Source of the DNA: Rhizophlyctis rosea
Lineage: Eukaryota > Chytridiomycota > Chytridiomycetes > Rhizophlyctidales > Rhizophlyctidaceae
Assembly (NCBI GenBank): GCA_027596075.1
Contig: JADGJC010000448.1
Span: forward strand, 1 to 26,251
Direction of reading: 5' to 3'
DNA length: 26,251 nt
Made by a program: the position numbers and the translations under genes. How positions within the stretch are numbered: position 1 is the first letter of the stretch; each line of letters opens with the position of its first letter. Under the pieces are notes generated by a model. It saw only the letters and a program-made list of their open reading frames with translations. It did no database searches and was not told the DNA's origin. Shown piece by piece: positions 1-14,832 of this stretch.

Positions 1-1
1 A

Positions 2-1300
2 CCGATCTTAACGGCTGGGAATACCGTCATTGCGTGGAAAGGGGACAAGGCGCGCATAACGTTCCAATTTCCAATCTCCAAGTACATCCAACCATCGCGT
101 TGGCCTACGAGTCCCATGGACTTGGTGCAATGTCAACTCGCAGCGGGGAAGTTGATCTGTCTCGTCGACGGCGCAAAAGGGTATTTGGGGTCACCGGCGG
201 ACAAGTTGTACAGATGGATGCTGGTGGTACTGCTGGACAATGTTCTCTTCCAGCATACGGTGGTGCCGTTTGAATGGTGTGATAGTGGGGAATGGTTCGG
301 CGCCAATTTGCATGAGATCATGAAATCAGATCAATGGGTTACCGAGGAAGGAGTTGGAACTAATGAAGATCATGGATGCATACCTATGGTACCTGATGGG
401 AAGAGTCTGGTGGATCGGATGATTAGTTACCGAGATGATTTTGGGGTCGTGGGGGAGACGTTTGAGGAAATGGCGAGTGTGCTGGACAGGGCCTTACACT
501 GTTATCGGAAGCATACGGGCTCATTTTCGAAGGAGAAAGGGGCGTACTTGGTGGAAAGGGTGCAATTTTGCGCAGCAGTGGTGGGCGCAGGAGGAGTGGT
601 ATTAACGAAGAAACGATTTCAGGGACTGGAGGGATGGCCTTCACCCACGAATCAATCTTTGCTGAAGAGCTTTATCGGGTTCGTGCTCTTTATGCAACAC
701 GCCGTCCCCAACTTTGCTCCGGAGATGTCTTTGCTTCACTGGCTGCTGGAGAAGGACTACAAGAGCAGAAAGGCGTATATGGCTGAGTGGGACAAGGGAC
801 ATACGGTTGAGAGGGTTGCAGTTGGGCGAAATAAGAAGGAATTTGGGGACTTCGCGAATTTGGAGGAACCGGGGAGAGCGAAAAAGAATTTGGTGGAAAA
901 CTACGAAGAGGGCGTGCGGAGTTTGAATATGGATTTGGGTGGAAATCATATGTCGGGACTTAGGGAAAACTTGGTGGACGGAACTGATAGTCAGGAGAAT
1001 AGGGCGCATGTTAGGAAATACCATCATTGGTGGGATACTGATATGGCGGGCTCTAATTCGGAGGAAACGGACTTCGCGGATCGGACCGGCAATGACGGCT
1101 CTGGGATTCACGCAAAGAGCGGGACGAACGGCACCTCTTCGGATACTTCGTCTACGCACTCACTGGTCAAGGACAACAACATCAGCACCAATCGAACTTC
1201 GCTCTCTGAGAAGTTTCGTACGGCGAACCACCTTTTACGCACGACCTTCCTCGTCCGCAACGACACCAAAGTAACAAGTGGAGGGATACGCCGTCAATAG
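2..1300 (+). CDS. Ty3/gypsy-like reverse transcriptase ORF, 5' partial, no RNase H or integrase seen
   Basis: The frame is already open at base 2, so the start lies left of the window; the first ATG inside is at 116. It runs 433 codons to TAG at 1298. It follows the order of a Ty3/gypsy RT: a finger region (IQPSRWP), a palm strand LVDGAKGY with the first catalytic Asp (nt 167-169), VPFEW...LHEIM in place of the usual MPFGL...FQ..M, then SYRDD (nt 428-439) as the YxDD box with both metal-binding Asp present. After it comes a thumb/connection-like run with WPSPTNQSLLKSFIGF and LLHWLLEK, the usual WP.P....L.SFLG pattern. The last ~170 residues are hydrophilic and rich in N, T, S and D, and I recognise neither RNase H nor integrase there. 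It could be a decayed element that kept a long frame or a domesticated RT. The RT assignment is fairly secure; activity is unknown. Confidence 0.7.
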   Translation, partial: PILTAGNTVIAWKGDKARITFQFPISKYIQPSRWPTSPMDLVQCQLAAGKLICLVDGAKGYLGSPADKLYRWMLVVLLDNVLFQHTVVPFEWCDSGEWFGANLHEIMKSDQWVTEEGVGTNEDHGCIPMVPDGKSLVDRMISYRDDFGVVGETFEEMASVLDRALHCYRKHTGSFSKEKGAYLVERVQFCAAVVGAGGVVLTKKRFQGLEGWPSPTNQSLLKSFIGFVLFMQHAVPNFAPEMSLLHWLLEKDYKSRKAYMAEWDKGHTVERVAVGRNKKEFGDFANLEEPGRAKKNLVENYEEGVRSLNMDLGGNHMSGLRENLVDGTDSQENRAHVRKYHHWWDTDMAGSNSEETDFADRTGNDGSGIHAKSGTNGTSSDTSSTHSLVKDNNISTNRTSLSEKFRTANHLLRTTFLVRNDTKVTSGGIRRQ

Positions 1301-1561
1301 AGGCATTTGGGAACGGTGCAAGCAGCATTTGTGCGTGTAGGGACTCGTGGTAATCGGGGACTTGGTCTTTCGGGTCTTTCGTTTGAGACTTGGTACGGAA
1401 TGCCTAGATGTGGGACGTCGAGGGCGACGCATACTCAGACGGGCTTCGACTTCGCTGATACTTGGTCGAGGTTGCCAAAGGTGGGCTACGGGCGTGTGAC
1501 TCGCTGCGGAGGCACTGGGGAAGCTGTGGGAGAGCCGACGACCCACCACCGATTCGCTTAG

Positions 1562-1800
1562 TTACCACATGTCGTTTTGCTTATGCGTTGATTTAGAAAA
1601 TAGTTATTTTTAGGTCTAGGGCTTCGTGGGCGTCGCCACATGTGGTGGAGTGCTCAATTTGCTTCATTTTGCGTTTTTCAGTTTAATCGCATGAGTGGGC
1701 GTGACTTAGGGGTGGCTGTGCACGAATTGTATATACTTTAGGGTTCGCCCCTGTTCTAATAAACTTTGTGTTTTTTGCATGTTAATATTGGTTCAGTTTT
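1562..1800 (+). mobile_element. Possible LTR-like tail of the upstream retroelement
   Basis: AT-rich noncoding stretch directly after the RT frame. It holds a 10-bp palindrome CCACATGTGG (1636-1645), a TATA-like TGTATATACTTTA (1729-1741) and AATAAA (1758-1763) about 25 bp later. A compact promoter-like box followed closely by a polyadenylation signal is the arrangement expected of an LTR U3-R unit. The matching 5' LTR would lie outside the window, and I could not fix TG...CA ends or a target-site duplication, so this is tentative. It may equally be the 3' UTR of the RT-like gene. Confidence 0.25.
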
Positions 1801-2393
1801 AAGATCTCAATATCGGATTCGTGGACAAAAAGTATTGACGGAGGAGACTTCTTGTGGAGTTCGGAGGGATCCTAGTCATGGAGAGGTGGGTTCCAGTGAC
1901 CGAAGGACGACTTGGGAGAACCAGATCGAAAAGGAAACCGAACGGTGTTGGAAGTGAAGTCGAGCACAGCGCCAGTTGCAACCACCGCTGACAAAACTTG
2001 GCTGACCCAGATTTGTACGCCCACTGTAAGCAATGGAGCCACACTATTCTGACTCCAGGGAGGCTGAGGCGGAGATCCCATTGAAGGAAGAGAGGACCAA
2101 GATACACGGTAACCAATGCAGACACTATAGTGAGGGTACTCACATTTGGCAAGTTGACTGTCCATGTGTGAGGTCTTTAATGGTGAGGTCTCTTGCGGAG
2201 AAGGCCTTATGAGCAAATGATACAAATTTTTGGGCGCCAGAACCAGAGACACAAGAGGCGTACGCCTCATTTGATACACTTGCCAGAAAAAGCAACCGAC
2301 CTTAAAGCTTAACGCATGAGCAAAGAGTCGCGTTGTACACCTTCCTTTTTTGGTCACATTGCAATGCTCCGAGCCAGCACTCTTGAGTGCGTC
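1801..2393. other. No recognisable gene
   Basis: About 600 bp with several open frames on both strands (the longest on the minus strand is 161 codons, 2357-1872). None shows a family motif and the overlapping frames look equally plausible. It is probably decayed repeat or intergenic DNA between the retroelement remnant and the inverted-repeat element. Confidence 0.4.
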
Positions 2394-2803
2394 GCCTCTG
2401 ATGCATTGATTCCGTTATTAATGTTAGCTTGATGCCTTGCAATGATGTTTAGAGACCATTTTTCTTATTGTATTCTTAAACTCAAACAACACAGAATTGC
2501 AAAGTGCACAATTTAGTTTTAATGACCGAGACATTAGCTGCGCTTTTGACTGAGTACGGACGCCTTGAACATGTGTTATTTTGATAACGGAATCAATTCA
2601 TCAAACTCGCCCATGTTAAGTTGTGAATGCCTTTTAGTGGTGCACGCAGGCGCTTTTGACAATGGTCTTTCTGAGCTCAAATGTTAGAGCGCAACAAGGC
2701 GCACTAATCATCATTAATGCTTGAGACCCTAGCTTTTTTTTTGGCGGAGTACGGACGTCGTGAACTTGTGTGATTCTGATCACGGAATCAATGCATCAGA
2801 GAC
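2394..2803. mobile_element. Non-autonomous element candidate with 22-bp terminal inverted repeats
   Basis: GCCTCTGATGCATTGATTCC... at 2394-2415 is the reverse complement of 2782-2803 with a single mismatch (21/22). The ~410 bp between and including them has no ORF. A 52-bp block ending in the same right-end sequence occurs twice in direct orientation (2552-2603 and 2747-2798; both start GAGTACGGACG and end in ATCAAT.CATCA), so the right terminus has been duplicated internally. This fits a MITE or a decayed DNA transposon end. No clear target-site duplication is visible at the flanks. Confidence 0.5.
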
Positions 2804-2891
2804 TACGTTTGAGGCGTGGCTCGCTGGGAGAATTTCAATTTAACCCAAAGGGGAAACAACCAGCAGGCGTTCTGCCTTCGCCAACCAACCA

Positions 2892-2940
2892 AAAATGGCA
2901 GGCGCCACGCTGACGCATGTCCCAAAATGGCAGGCGCCAC
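2892..2940. repeat. 17-bp direct repeat AAAATGGCAGGCGCCAC, two copies
   Basis: Exact copies at 2892-2908 and 2924-2940, each containing the palindrome GGCGCC. An inverted match to the left edge (GCCATTTTTGG, 2968-2978, against CCAAAAATGGC, 2889-2899) lies just downstream, so the block could fold. It sits in gene-poor sequence; no function is evident. Confidence 0.5.
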
Positions 2941-3084
2941 CATATGACCCTTGTGTCTCTATATTGGGCCATTTTTGGGTGTGAGCAGGGTGTTTTCAGC
3001 GGGTGATGTGGTGAATACTGCAGTTAGCACGGCTCGCTTACAACAATATCCAAGGCTTTGATGAGGGTGTCCACCACTGAAGTT

Positions 3085-3310
3085 TAGAATTCTCTCAATT
3101 CTCTATCTTTTCAATCCTCAGTTGTATTCTTTCGATCCAAAATGGCATCCTTCTATTCTAAAATCTATCCTTCTATCCAAAAATTTATCCTTTCATCCTG
3201 TCGGACAAGCCAGGTTAATTCACACGATAATGTTATAACGGAATTTATTCCGGGCTATCCTCATTCTATCCGCGGCTGCAACCATTCTATCCTCTATAAA
3301 TTGGAGTGGT
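3085..3310 (+). repeat. Pyrimidine-rich degenerate repeat tract
   Basis: Repeated ATTCTATCC/CTTCTATCC-type words, such as TCTATCCTTCTATCC around 3165-3180 and ATTCTATCC again near 3263 and 3282. Open frames across it are a by-product of this low-complexity sequence. It could be the 5' region of the short gene that follows. Confidence 0.3.
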
Positions 3311-3437
3311 GGACCACCTTTGTTGTCCGGCCAATTGACATCATTCGAGACCGCGAGCAGGGCGTACGACGCTATAATGCCTTCTGCCAAGGTTCCACCT
3401 TCAGCCTACCCGCAAATGGACAGACCTTACCTCCGAT

Positions 3438-3785
3438 GTGTCAAAAACCTACCTTTTGGAGTCCATCTATGGTGATGATTTGGAACTGCTGGATCTTCTG
3501 ATAGGGACGTTGTTGCAGCCGACATTGCCTGGGTTTGTTTTTGGGGAGACAACATATTCAGTATTTGCCATTCAGACACAGAGAAGGTTGGAGTGTGACA
3601 GATTCTTGACTGTGGATTATGGTGAGGAGGTATTTGCCAAGGAGGGCATCGATTGGGCGGAGAACACTACATTTGCAAAGATCATTCGAAGGCATTTTCC
3701 AGATCTTGCGGAGTGGATTGGAGAGGAGGGAAAATGTGTTCTGGCATTGGAAGAAGCCTATCAAAGGATTGGGAAGAAACTGTGA
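3438..3785 (+). CDS. Short conserved-looking ORF, possible SET-domain C-terminal fragment
   Basis: About 115 codons in one frame, ending at TGA 3783-3785. There is no ATG at its start (the frame opens as ..TDLTSDVSKTYLLE), so an upstream exon would be needed or it is a truncated copy. The segment YSVFAIQTQRRLECDRFLTV followed by DYGEEVF resembles the end of a SET methyltransferase domain, where VFA..DI..GEELT.DYGE.YF is typical. I could not find the NHxCxPN part of a SET core upstream: two in-frame stops (3333-3335 and 3372-3374) and a frame change intervene. The acidic C-terminus ends in LEEAYQRIGKKL. Most likely a gene fragment or pseudogene near transposon debris. The SET reading is a guess from one motif. 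Confidence 0.35.
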   Translation: MSKTYLLESIYGDDLELLDLLIGTLLQPTLPGFVFGETTYSVFAIQTQRRLECDRFLTVDYGEEVFAKEGIDWAENTTFAKIIRRHFPDLAEWIGEEGKCVLALEEAYQRIGKKL

Positions 3786-4166
3786 TGGATAAGATTGATG
3801 TGGAGGGAAACGGAAATGCCCCTCCCATGCAAAGCCAGAAGCTGATTACCCATGTCACATGTAATATTTTTGTATTCATCTGCATAGATAGGGGTGTATT
3901 GCGTTTTCAAGACAGCAACTCAAATTTCATAGCCTGGAGGACCTTGATCGACTGGCCTCCAGTCCCTTGAGCACACCACAAGGGCATCAAGCTGCGGTCA
4001 GCAATGATTTCTCAGCTTCCCCCACCTTTCCGTACTGTGACACATAGTACAAACACCAACATCAGTTCAAGCCATCAAGAAGTGGACACGTCAACCACGC
4101 AAATGACTGATGTAGAACTTGACCAGTCGATTCAGTATTTACAGGTAGTCCGAGCATCATATTCCA
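3786..4166. other. Intergenic, no gene seen
   Basis: About 380 bp between the short (+) ORF and the 3' end of the ArgRS-like gene on the minus strand. It contains small frames only and no recognisable motif. It probably holds the 3' ends of both neighbours. Confidence 0.4.
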
Positions 4167-6239
4167 TCACATTCGCCTTACAGGGGTCCCGCCAACGATG
4201 TTGAACCCAAAACCCAGCACACTCTGGACTGCTTCGAAGAGAGCGCCCCTGGCCGCCGCAATTTCTTGTGGCTGATCCTTGACTCTAAGCATGTAAGAGA
4301 CACTGCTAGCCTCTTTGGCCAGGTGGATCAAGTAAGATGTAAGGATGGAGGCGTCAAGGGATTGCAAAGCGGTTGTTAGGGTTTCGGGAAAAGCTGACAG
4401 AGTAGTCAGCAGTTCAAGGGCCGGGGCGGAAGCAGATAATGCTGATAATGAAAGGGGTGGTCGGGATTGGTCACCAACTGCAGAAACTGGTTCTGAAAGG
4501 TTGCGAAGGATGCTGATAAGAAAGTCCAAAGTTCAGAACCTTAATTTCTCGAACCCATAACGACGCGGGCATAACCCACCCACACAATCGAGCATATGTG
4601 TACGTCACGAACACCGCTGGATCTTTGACATCACTCATCACACGCTTCCATTCGAATCTCATGGGCTTTACTCTCTTCCCCTGCAGGATCTGCCATGTGA
4701 CAGCCGTAACTCCAATGCGGTCGGCCGTTGCTGATGGGGTCAAATACATGGATTGCTCCCCTTGGTTGTCCGTGGATGCACCATCGTCCTCCTCTTTGGC
4801 GAATTTGAGCATATATGTCTGAGCACGATCAAAGATGCTGACAAGGGATGTGATGCCTTCTGAGGATGTCAAATCTGACACAGTTCCCACGAATAAGGAC
4901 TGAAGATCAACGGACATGTCTTGACCCTTCAATCGTTTGATGATGGTTTCTGCTTGAGCATGCGAGTACTGGCTATCTTCCGGTGCGACACGAATGACGC
5001 GAAGATAGAGTTGTGCATATGACAAAGAGGAAGCAACGTCGACAAGTAAAGGTGTTGGCGTAGAGTTGGATCTTACAAGGCGCGGTGCTCCGAGCTTAAC
5101 GGGAGACAGGTCCACCCGATCATCTGCCATGGAACCAAACGCCGCCGCCACCTCGTCCATCAGCGATCCCGTTTCCGACACTAATCCGTGCTTCAGCTCA
5201 TCCGTCTCCACCGTCAATCTGATTCCCATCCGCTCAAATTGCAACTCCATAGCACTCTTGTATGCACTGAAAATCTCCTGCCATATGTTCACGGCAACCG
5301 CATCGCCCGTGTGCAACCGTTTCATCCACTGTTGTGCTCTTGCGCCCCCAGTGGATTTCGCTTCTGTCGATCCCTGCGTGTACATGCTTCGTAAGCGTTC
5401 CAGCACATCCATTTCCCTTGTCTCCTTCCCGACCAGCTCATGTCCCAACAATAGATATCCTGTGGCAAAAATTTGTTCAATGTAATTCACGGCATCCCGA
5501 TCTAAAGTGCAACTCTCCGCTCACCAGTACCCCATTCCCAAACACCTATTCGGGCCCGCGTTGAAACATCCCACCCTAATGCTTCACAGGCGCTGGCCAC
5601 AAAATTTGCCATAACCAGCACGCGGATGTCTGTGGACTGAATAGGTGATCCGATAGCCGGGAGCCGATATTCTATCATGCATCTCCTATCGGGATCTTTC
5701 CGGGGTTGTTTGAAAGAGGCCACGGTAGAATGACAAACAGATATCACATGAGGAATGTATGTTTCAGGATACGCATATATGTGCAGAAAGGGCGGAGACG
5801 ACGTAATTTGTTTTATGTATGCATCAGGTTGGCACTACAGTTCAAAAGCGATTTGCGATTGCAATATCCATACAAAGTTAGATCCCGAAACGACAGGAAA
5901 CTGCAACCATGAATCGAAGACCTTGTTGATGATGCTGACAAAGAACTCCTTTTGGGACAAGACCGTGCTCTGCGTTTCAGCGAGTCCTTTGTATATGTTG
6001 TAGAAGGCAACACCTTGGACGACATACTGTCCCGTGTTTTTGAATCGTGGACGTTGTATGAGTGGTAGGAGCTGCCGAAAGGGGACGTTGGGCACATTTT
6101 GGACTGTATCATCTTCCGTCTCACTACCTCCGTCCACCTTCTCACAGCAATTGAGTAGGCCTTCGAGTAGTTTTCTCGCGATGCCCTGCTTCACGACGTC
6201 TTCGTTTGCGGGTCGACGGTCGGGATAGGTTTGCGACAT
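4167..6239 (-). CDS. Arginyl-tRNA synthetase-like protein lacking the HIGH and KMSKS-type motifs
   Basis: Exons (minus): about 6239-5839, 5685-5546, 5501-4580, 4512-4167. The last three join in frame; the first junction is uncertain. In this model it is ~602 aa, close to fungal ArgRS. Start: ATG 6239-6237. The ArgRS order is recognisable: N-terminal tRNA D-loop domain; MIEYRLPAIGSP...NFVASACEALGWDV, matching the Rossmann start; LVRSNSTPTPLLVDVASSLS, matching RSDGT.TYL.RDI; TADRIGVTAVTWQIL and VTYTYARLCG, matching the end of the catalytic core; then a DALR anticodon domain ending RVKDQPQEIAAAR...PVRRM. The catalytic HAGH of family members is QSTD here (about residues 150-153), and the MSTR.G loop reads LTSSEG. 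Aminoacylation therefore looks impossible, yet exon 3 is open for over 300 codons. The alternative is a pseudogene: the GTATGG donor at 5873 has no phase-matched acceptor. Confidence 0.75.
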
Positions 6240-6322
6240 AGTGCGAGAAAGTCCAAGCTGTGGGCGGGTGGACAGCCAAGAAGCTATCAAGAGCAAGCAC
6301 GGTGGTGACAGTTCATCAATGT

Positions 6323-6488
6323 GGGGGGGCCCCGGGGGGGGACTCTGGGGTATGCAGAGCAGGTGTCTATCTGCACCCTGGAGGTGTCCCGGGGCGGGGC
6401 CGGGGGCTCGGGGGCTCGCAAAGAGGGATGTTACCTACCTATACCGGGAGTACTACCGGTAACAGGGTGGTAACAGGGTAACAGGGTG
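6323..6488. repeat. G-rich and short tandem-repeat tract upstream of the ArgRS-like gene
   Basis: Contains G7-C4-G8 at 6323-6341, a G-quadruplex-type run GGGGCGGGGCCGGGGG followed by CTCGGGGG (6391-6414, four G-runs of 4-5), and imperfect repeats of GGTAACAGG at about 6458-6488. Composition differs sharply from the surrounding coding DNA. It lies 84-250 bp before the ArgRS-like start codon, so it could act in that promoter or simply be unstable repeat DNA. Confidence 0.6.
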
Positions 6489-6527
6489 CGAGCCCCATCG
6501 TACATCAGATCCTACATCCCCAGGGCC

Positions 6528-6570
6528 CAGATGGATGCCAGATGGATGCCAGATGGATCCCAGATGGCAG
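6528..6570. repeat. 11-bp tandem repeat CAGATGGATGC, about four copies
   Basis: Head-to-tail units at 6528-6570: two identical copies, a third with one change (GATCC) and a truncated fourth. No spacers, so it is a minisatellite and not a CRISPR-type array. Confidence 0.75.
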
Positions 6571-6592
6571 AGACCCACCATGCTACTGTAGG

Positions 6593-6759
6593 TAGAGTCT
6601 TGGTGTCGAATTTGGAGCAAGGGCACAGTCATGTTACTCCATAGTGTGGAGCAGAGGTACAGTGATGCCACTTTTTGACACAGCCATGCAACTTGCCGGC
6701 ACAGTGACGCCTGCTCCAAATTTGAAGGAGTTTGCTCCAAATTCGACACCAAGGCTCTA
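6593..6759. mobile_element. 167-bp foldback element (MITE-like) with 28-bp inverted ends
   Basis: TAGAGTCTTGGTGTCGAATT... at 6593-6620 is the reverse complement of 6732-6759 with one mismatch (27/28). The ends read TA-GAG...CTC-TA, so a TA target duplication of the Tc1/mariner type is possible. The interior is ORF-free and has sub-terminal repeats (GCTCCAAATTTG, ACAGTGA.GCC). It sits about 290 bp upstream of the GH16 start codon, in the shared 5' region of two divergent genes. Confidence 0.65.
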
Positions 6760-7046
6760 GGTGGTGGGAACACAGTGGCACACACTCACAGTAAACAAGC
6801 AAAGTTGGCCCGGCACGGCAAAGCCACATTGTTCAATGGCATTATCATATCTACCTGTTGGGTTTCTCCTGTCAGGTCACTGTCAGGTATCCACTTTTCC
6901 CCTCAACCGTCTCGTTCCTCCAACCTCATTGTCTCATTGGGTGAGAACAGACCTGGATCGTTGACTTGCTGACACTCAATCTATCTGGGGTATCTGTGGT
7001 TCGCAGGTTTCTCCAACATATTTCACGTGCGACTTGGCTCAACATC

Positions 7047-8670
7047 ATGAAAGTGATTGCAACCCTACCCCTTCTCCTGCTCGGGATAGCACCCGTGTGG
7101 GCTGACTATCAACTCGTTGATAACCTTGCAGGCCCCGGCTTCTTCGATGGTTTCAATTTCTTCACAGACCCTGATCCAACTCACGGAACAGTCGTAAGTA
7201 ACTCATCTTGCGCATATATATCAAAAAATTGAAGCTCACTCCGCCCGCAGCGATATGTTGCCAGAGACGAAGCCAACGCCAAAAAACTGCTTCGATACAC
7301 CAACTCTTCAGTCATAATCGCAGCAGATTCAAATACTACACTGTCCGAAACTGGAGGCATTGGTCGGAATTCTGTCCGGCTTTCCTCCAAAAAATCGTAC
7401 ACGCACGGAATCTTCATCTTGTACGTCAATTCCCACTGCTACATAGTAAGGCGGCAACCATTCATTGTGGCTCCACATTGATAACTGCTCCCTTTCTGTC
7501 AATCAGTGACTTCAATCACATTCCAAGCGGATGTGGAACATGGCCCGCTCTGTGGACCATCGGTAACAATGGAGTCAATTGGCCATACGCTGGGGAGATC
7601 GATATTCTTGAGGGCATCAATGACCAGGCCACCAACTTGATGGCAATTCACACCGGTCCTCAATGCACAATGCCTAACAGTGGGCGCATTCAGAGTGGAA
7701 CCATTGATGGAAACAACACCTGCGAAGGCAATATCGGATGCAAGGTCTAGTAAGTGTGGCCATGTGCTTGAGGGCCAGGCCGTTCAAGGCACAGCAGAAT
7801 TGCGCGAGCTTCCTGGATTCAGCATGTTAATCTCTACTGCTGAACTCAGTGACACTAGGAATTCCTCTTACGGAGCAGCTTTCAACCAGAACGGAGGTGG
7901 AGTGTACGTAACACAACTGGACAAAACGGCAGTCAAGATCTGGTACTTTCCCCGCTCAGGGGTACCTCAAGACATTGCCAAGAATGCTTCAATACCCACT
8001 CCCAGTACGTGGGGCACACCAGCTGCTCATTTCCCCTTTGGCGACACTTGTGGGTCCAGCAGCTTGTGAGTACTCTGTCTTCAATTTTTTGGTTTTTCTA
8101 AATGGAAATCTCCTTTCGTTGACCGTGAATTGATCACCATCCTTTCCTCCGCCTACAGCCAAAATCAAAACATTATTCTCAACCTAGACTTCTGCGGGGA
8201 CTGGGCCGGCAACTCCTTCGGAAATGGACAGTGCAGCCAATATTTGACCAATGGAACATCACAACAAGCGCGGTGGGCTGCTTGCAATAAACTTGTGTAC
8301 GTGACTTGGTGTTGTCCGTGTCATTATCTCACTGGCACGCCCACCAATGCCAGGCTACTTCATTGACGGGTCACGCTCTTGTCCGTCCCATGCAGGTACA
8401 CACGACCAGATCTTTTCTTGGAAGCATACTGGGACATTCGCTCTTTCAGAATCTATCAAGATCCATCATATTTTGTGCAAGCTGGATCGGGAGCCTTGCC
8501 AGGTTCGTTTTTATCCATACTTTGGTCTTGACCCCAAAAAACTTATGCTGATCAATCTCCCAAATTGGTTTCACCACTGGTGCACAGGTGCTCCTTCCTT
8601 GGTCTGGCGTTACATCGTGGGACTTGCGGCTATCCAAGTGGGATGGTTTGCTATCGGAATGATGCTGTGA
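7047..8670 (+). CDS. GPI-anchored GH16 endo-beta-1,3(4)-glucanase
   Basis: Seven exons: 7047-7193, 7251-7420, 7507-7749, 7850-8065, 8159-8296, 8396-8502, 8588-8670. All junctions keep phase, total 1104 nt, 367 aa. A signal peptide (MKVIATLPLLLLGIAPVWA) is followed by FDGFNFFTDPDPTHG, typical of fungal laminarinase-type GH16. The active site is GEIDILEG with E136 as nucleophile, D138 and E141 as acid/base. CGTWPALWTIG and FLEAYWDIRSFRIYQD are further family blocks. Cysteines in CGDWAG and NGQC suggest disulfides. The last ~20 residues are hydrophobic after a small-residue stretch (GSGALPGAPS), which looks like a GPI-attachment signal, so the enzyme probably acts at the plasma membrane or wall, cutting or remodelling beta-glucan. 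The intron 6 donor (GTTCGT) is non-standard. Convergent with the RecQ4 gene. Exact substrate cannot be read from sequence. Confidence 0.93.
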
Positions 8671-8987
8671 CATAGTCCTCATGTCAAGCAATTAGCTCAA
8701 CCAAGTAATATAACAATATAGATTACAGTAGAAACTTAGTATCATAAGTCATATCATATCATCATAAAGGGCATAATAAGATTTTCACATTGCGCAATGG
8801 GTAACTTGAACTGCTGTAATTGCGACTAGTGGGCAAAAGCGCATCATTTGAGGACAACGGTATCTTTGCATTCAGAGCGAATCCGTGATTGAGACAATGA
8901 GAAGGATCAGAGATGGTTGCATGACTTGCCATATTTGCTGTCCTATCATCACAACATACAACATCGGCGGAAAGCTTGAACAGATCC
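8671..8987. other. Convergent intergenic region
   Basis: 317 bp between the stop codons of the GH16 (+) and RecQ4 (-) genes. It is AT-rich with repeated ATCATA words at 8738-8766 and holds both 3' UTRs. No extra gene is visible. Confidence 0.5.

Positions 8988-14832
<5,845 letters not shown>

Noticed and set aside
641..1159. 172-codon open frame on the minus strand
   Set aside because: It lies antisense to the RT reading frame, shows no motif and is explained by the codon bias of the opposite strand.
1872..2357. 161-codon minus-strand frame
   Set aside because: No start context or motif; an equally open overlapping frame exists, so it looks like chance.
6458..6570. Short repeats as a CRISPR-like array
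   Set aside because: Units of 9-11 bp are directly adjacent without unique spacers; eukaryotic minisatellite.
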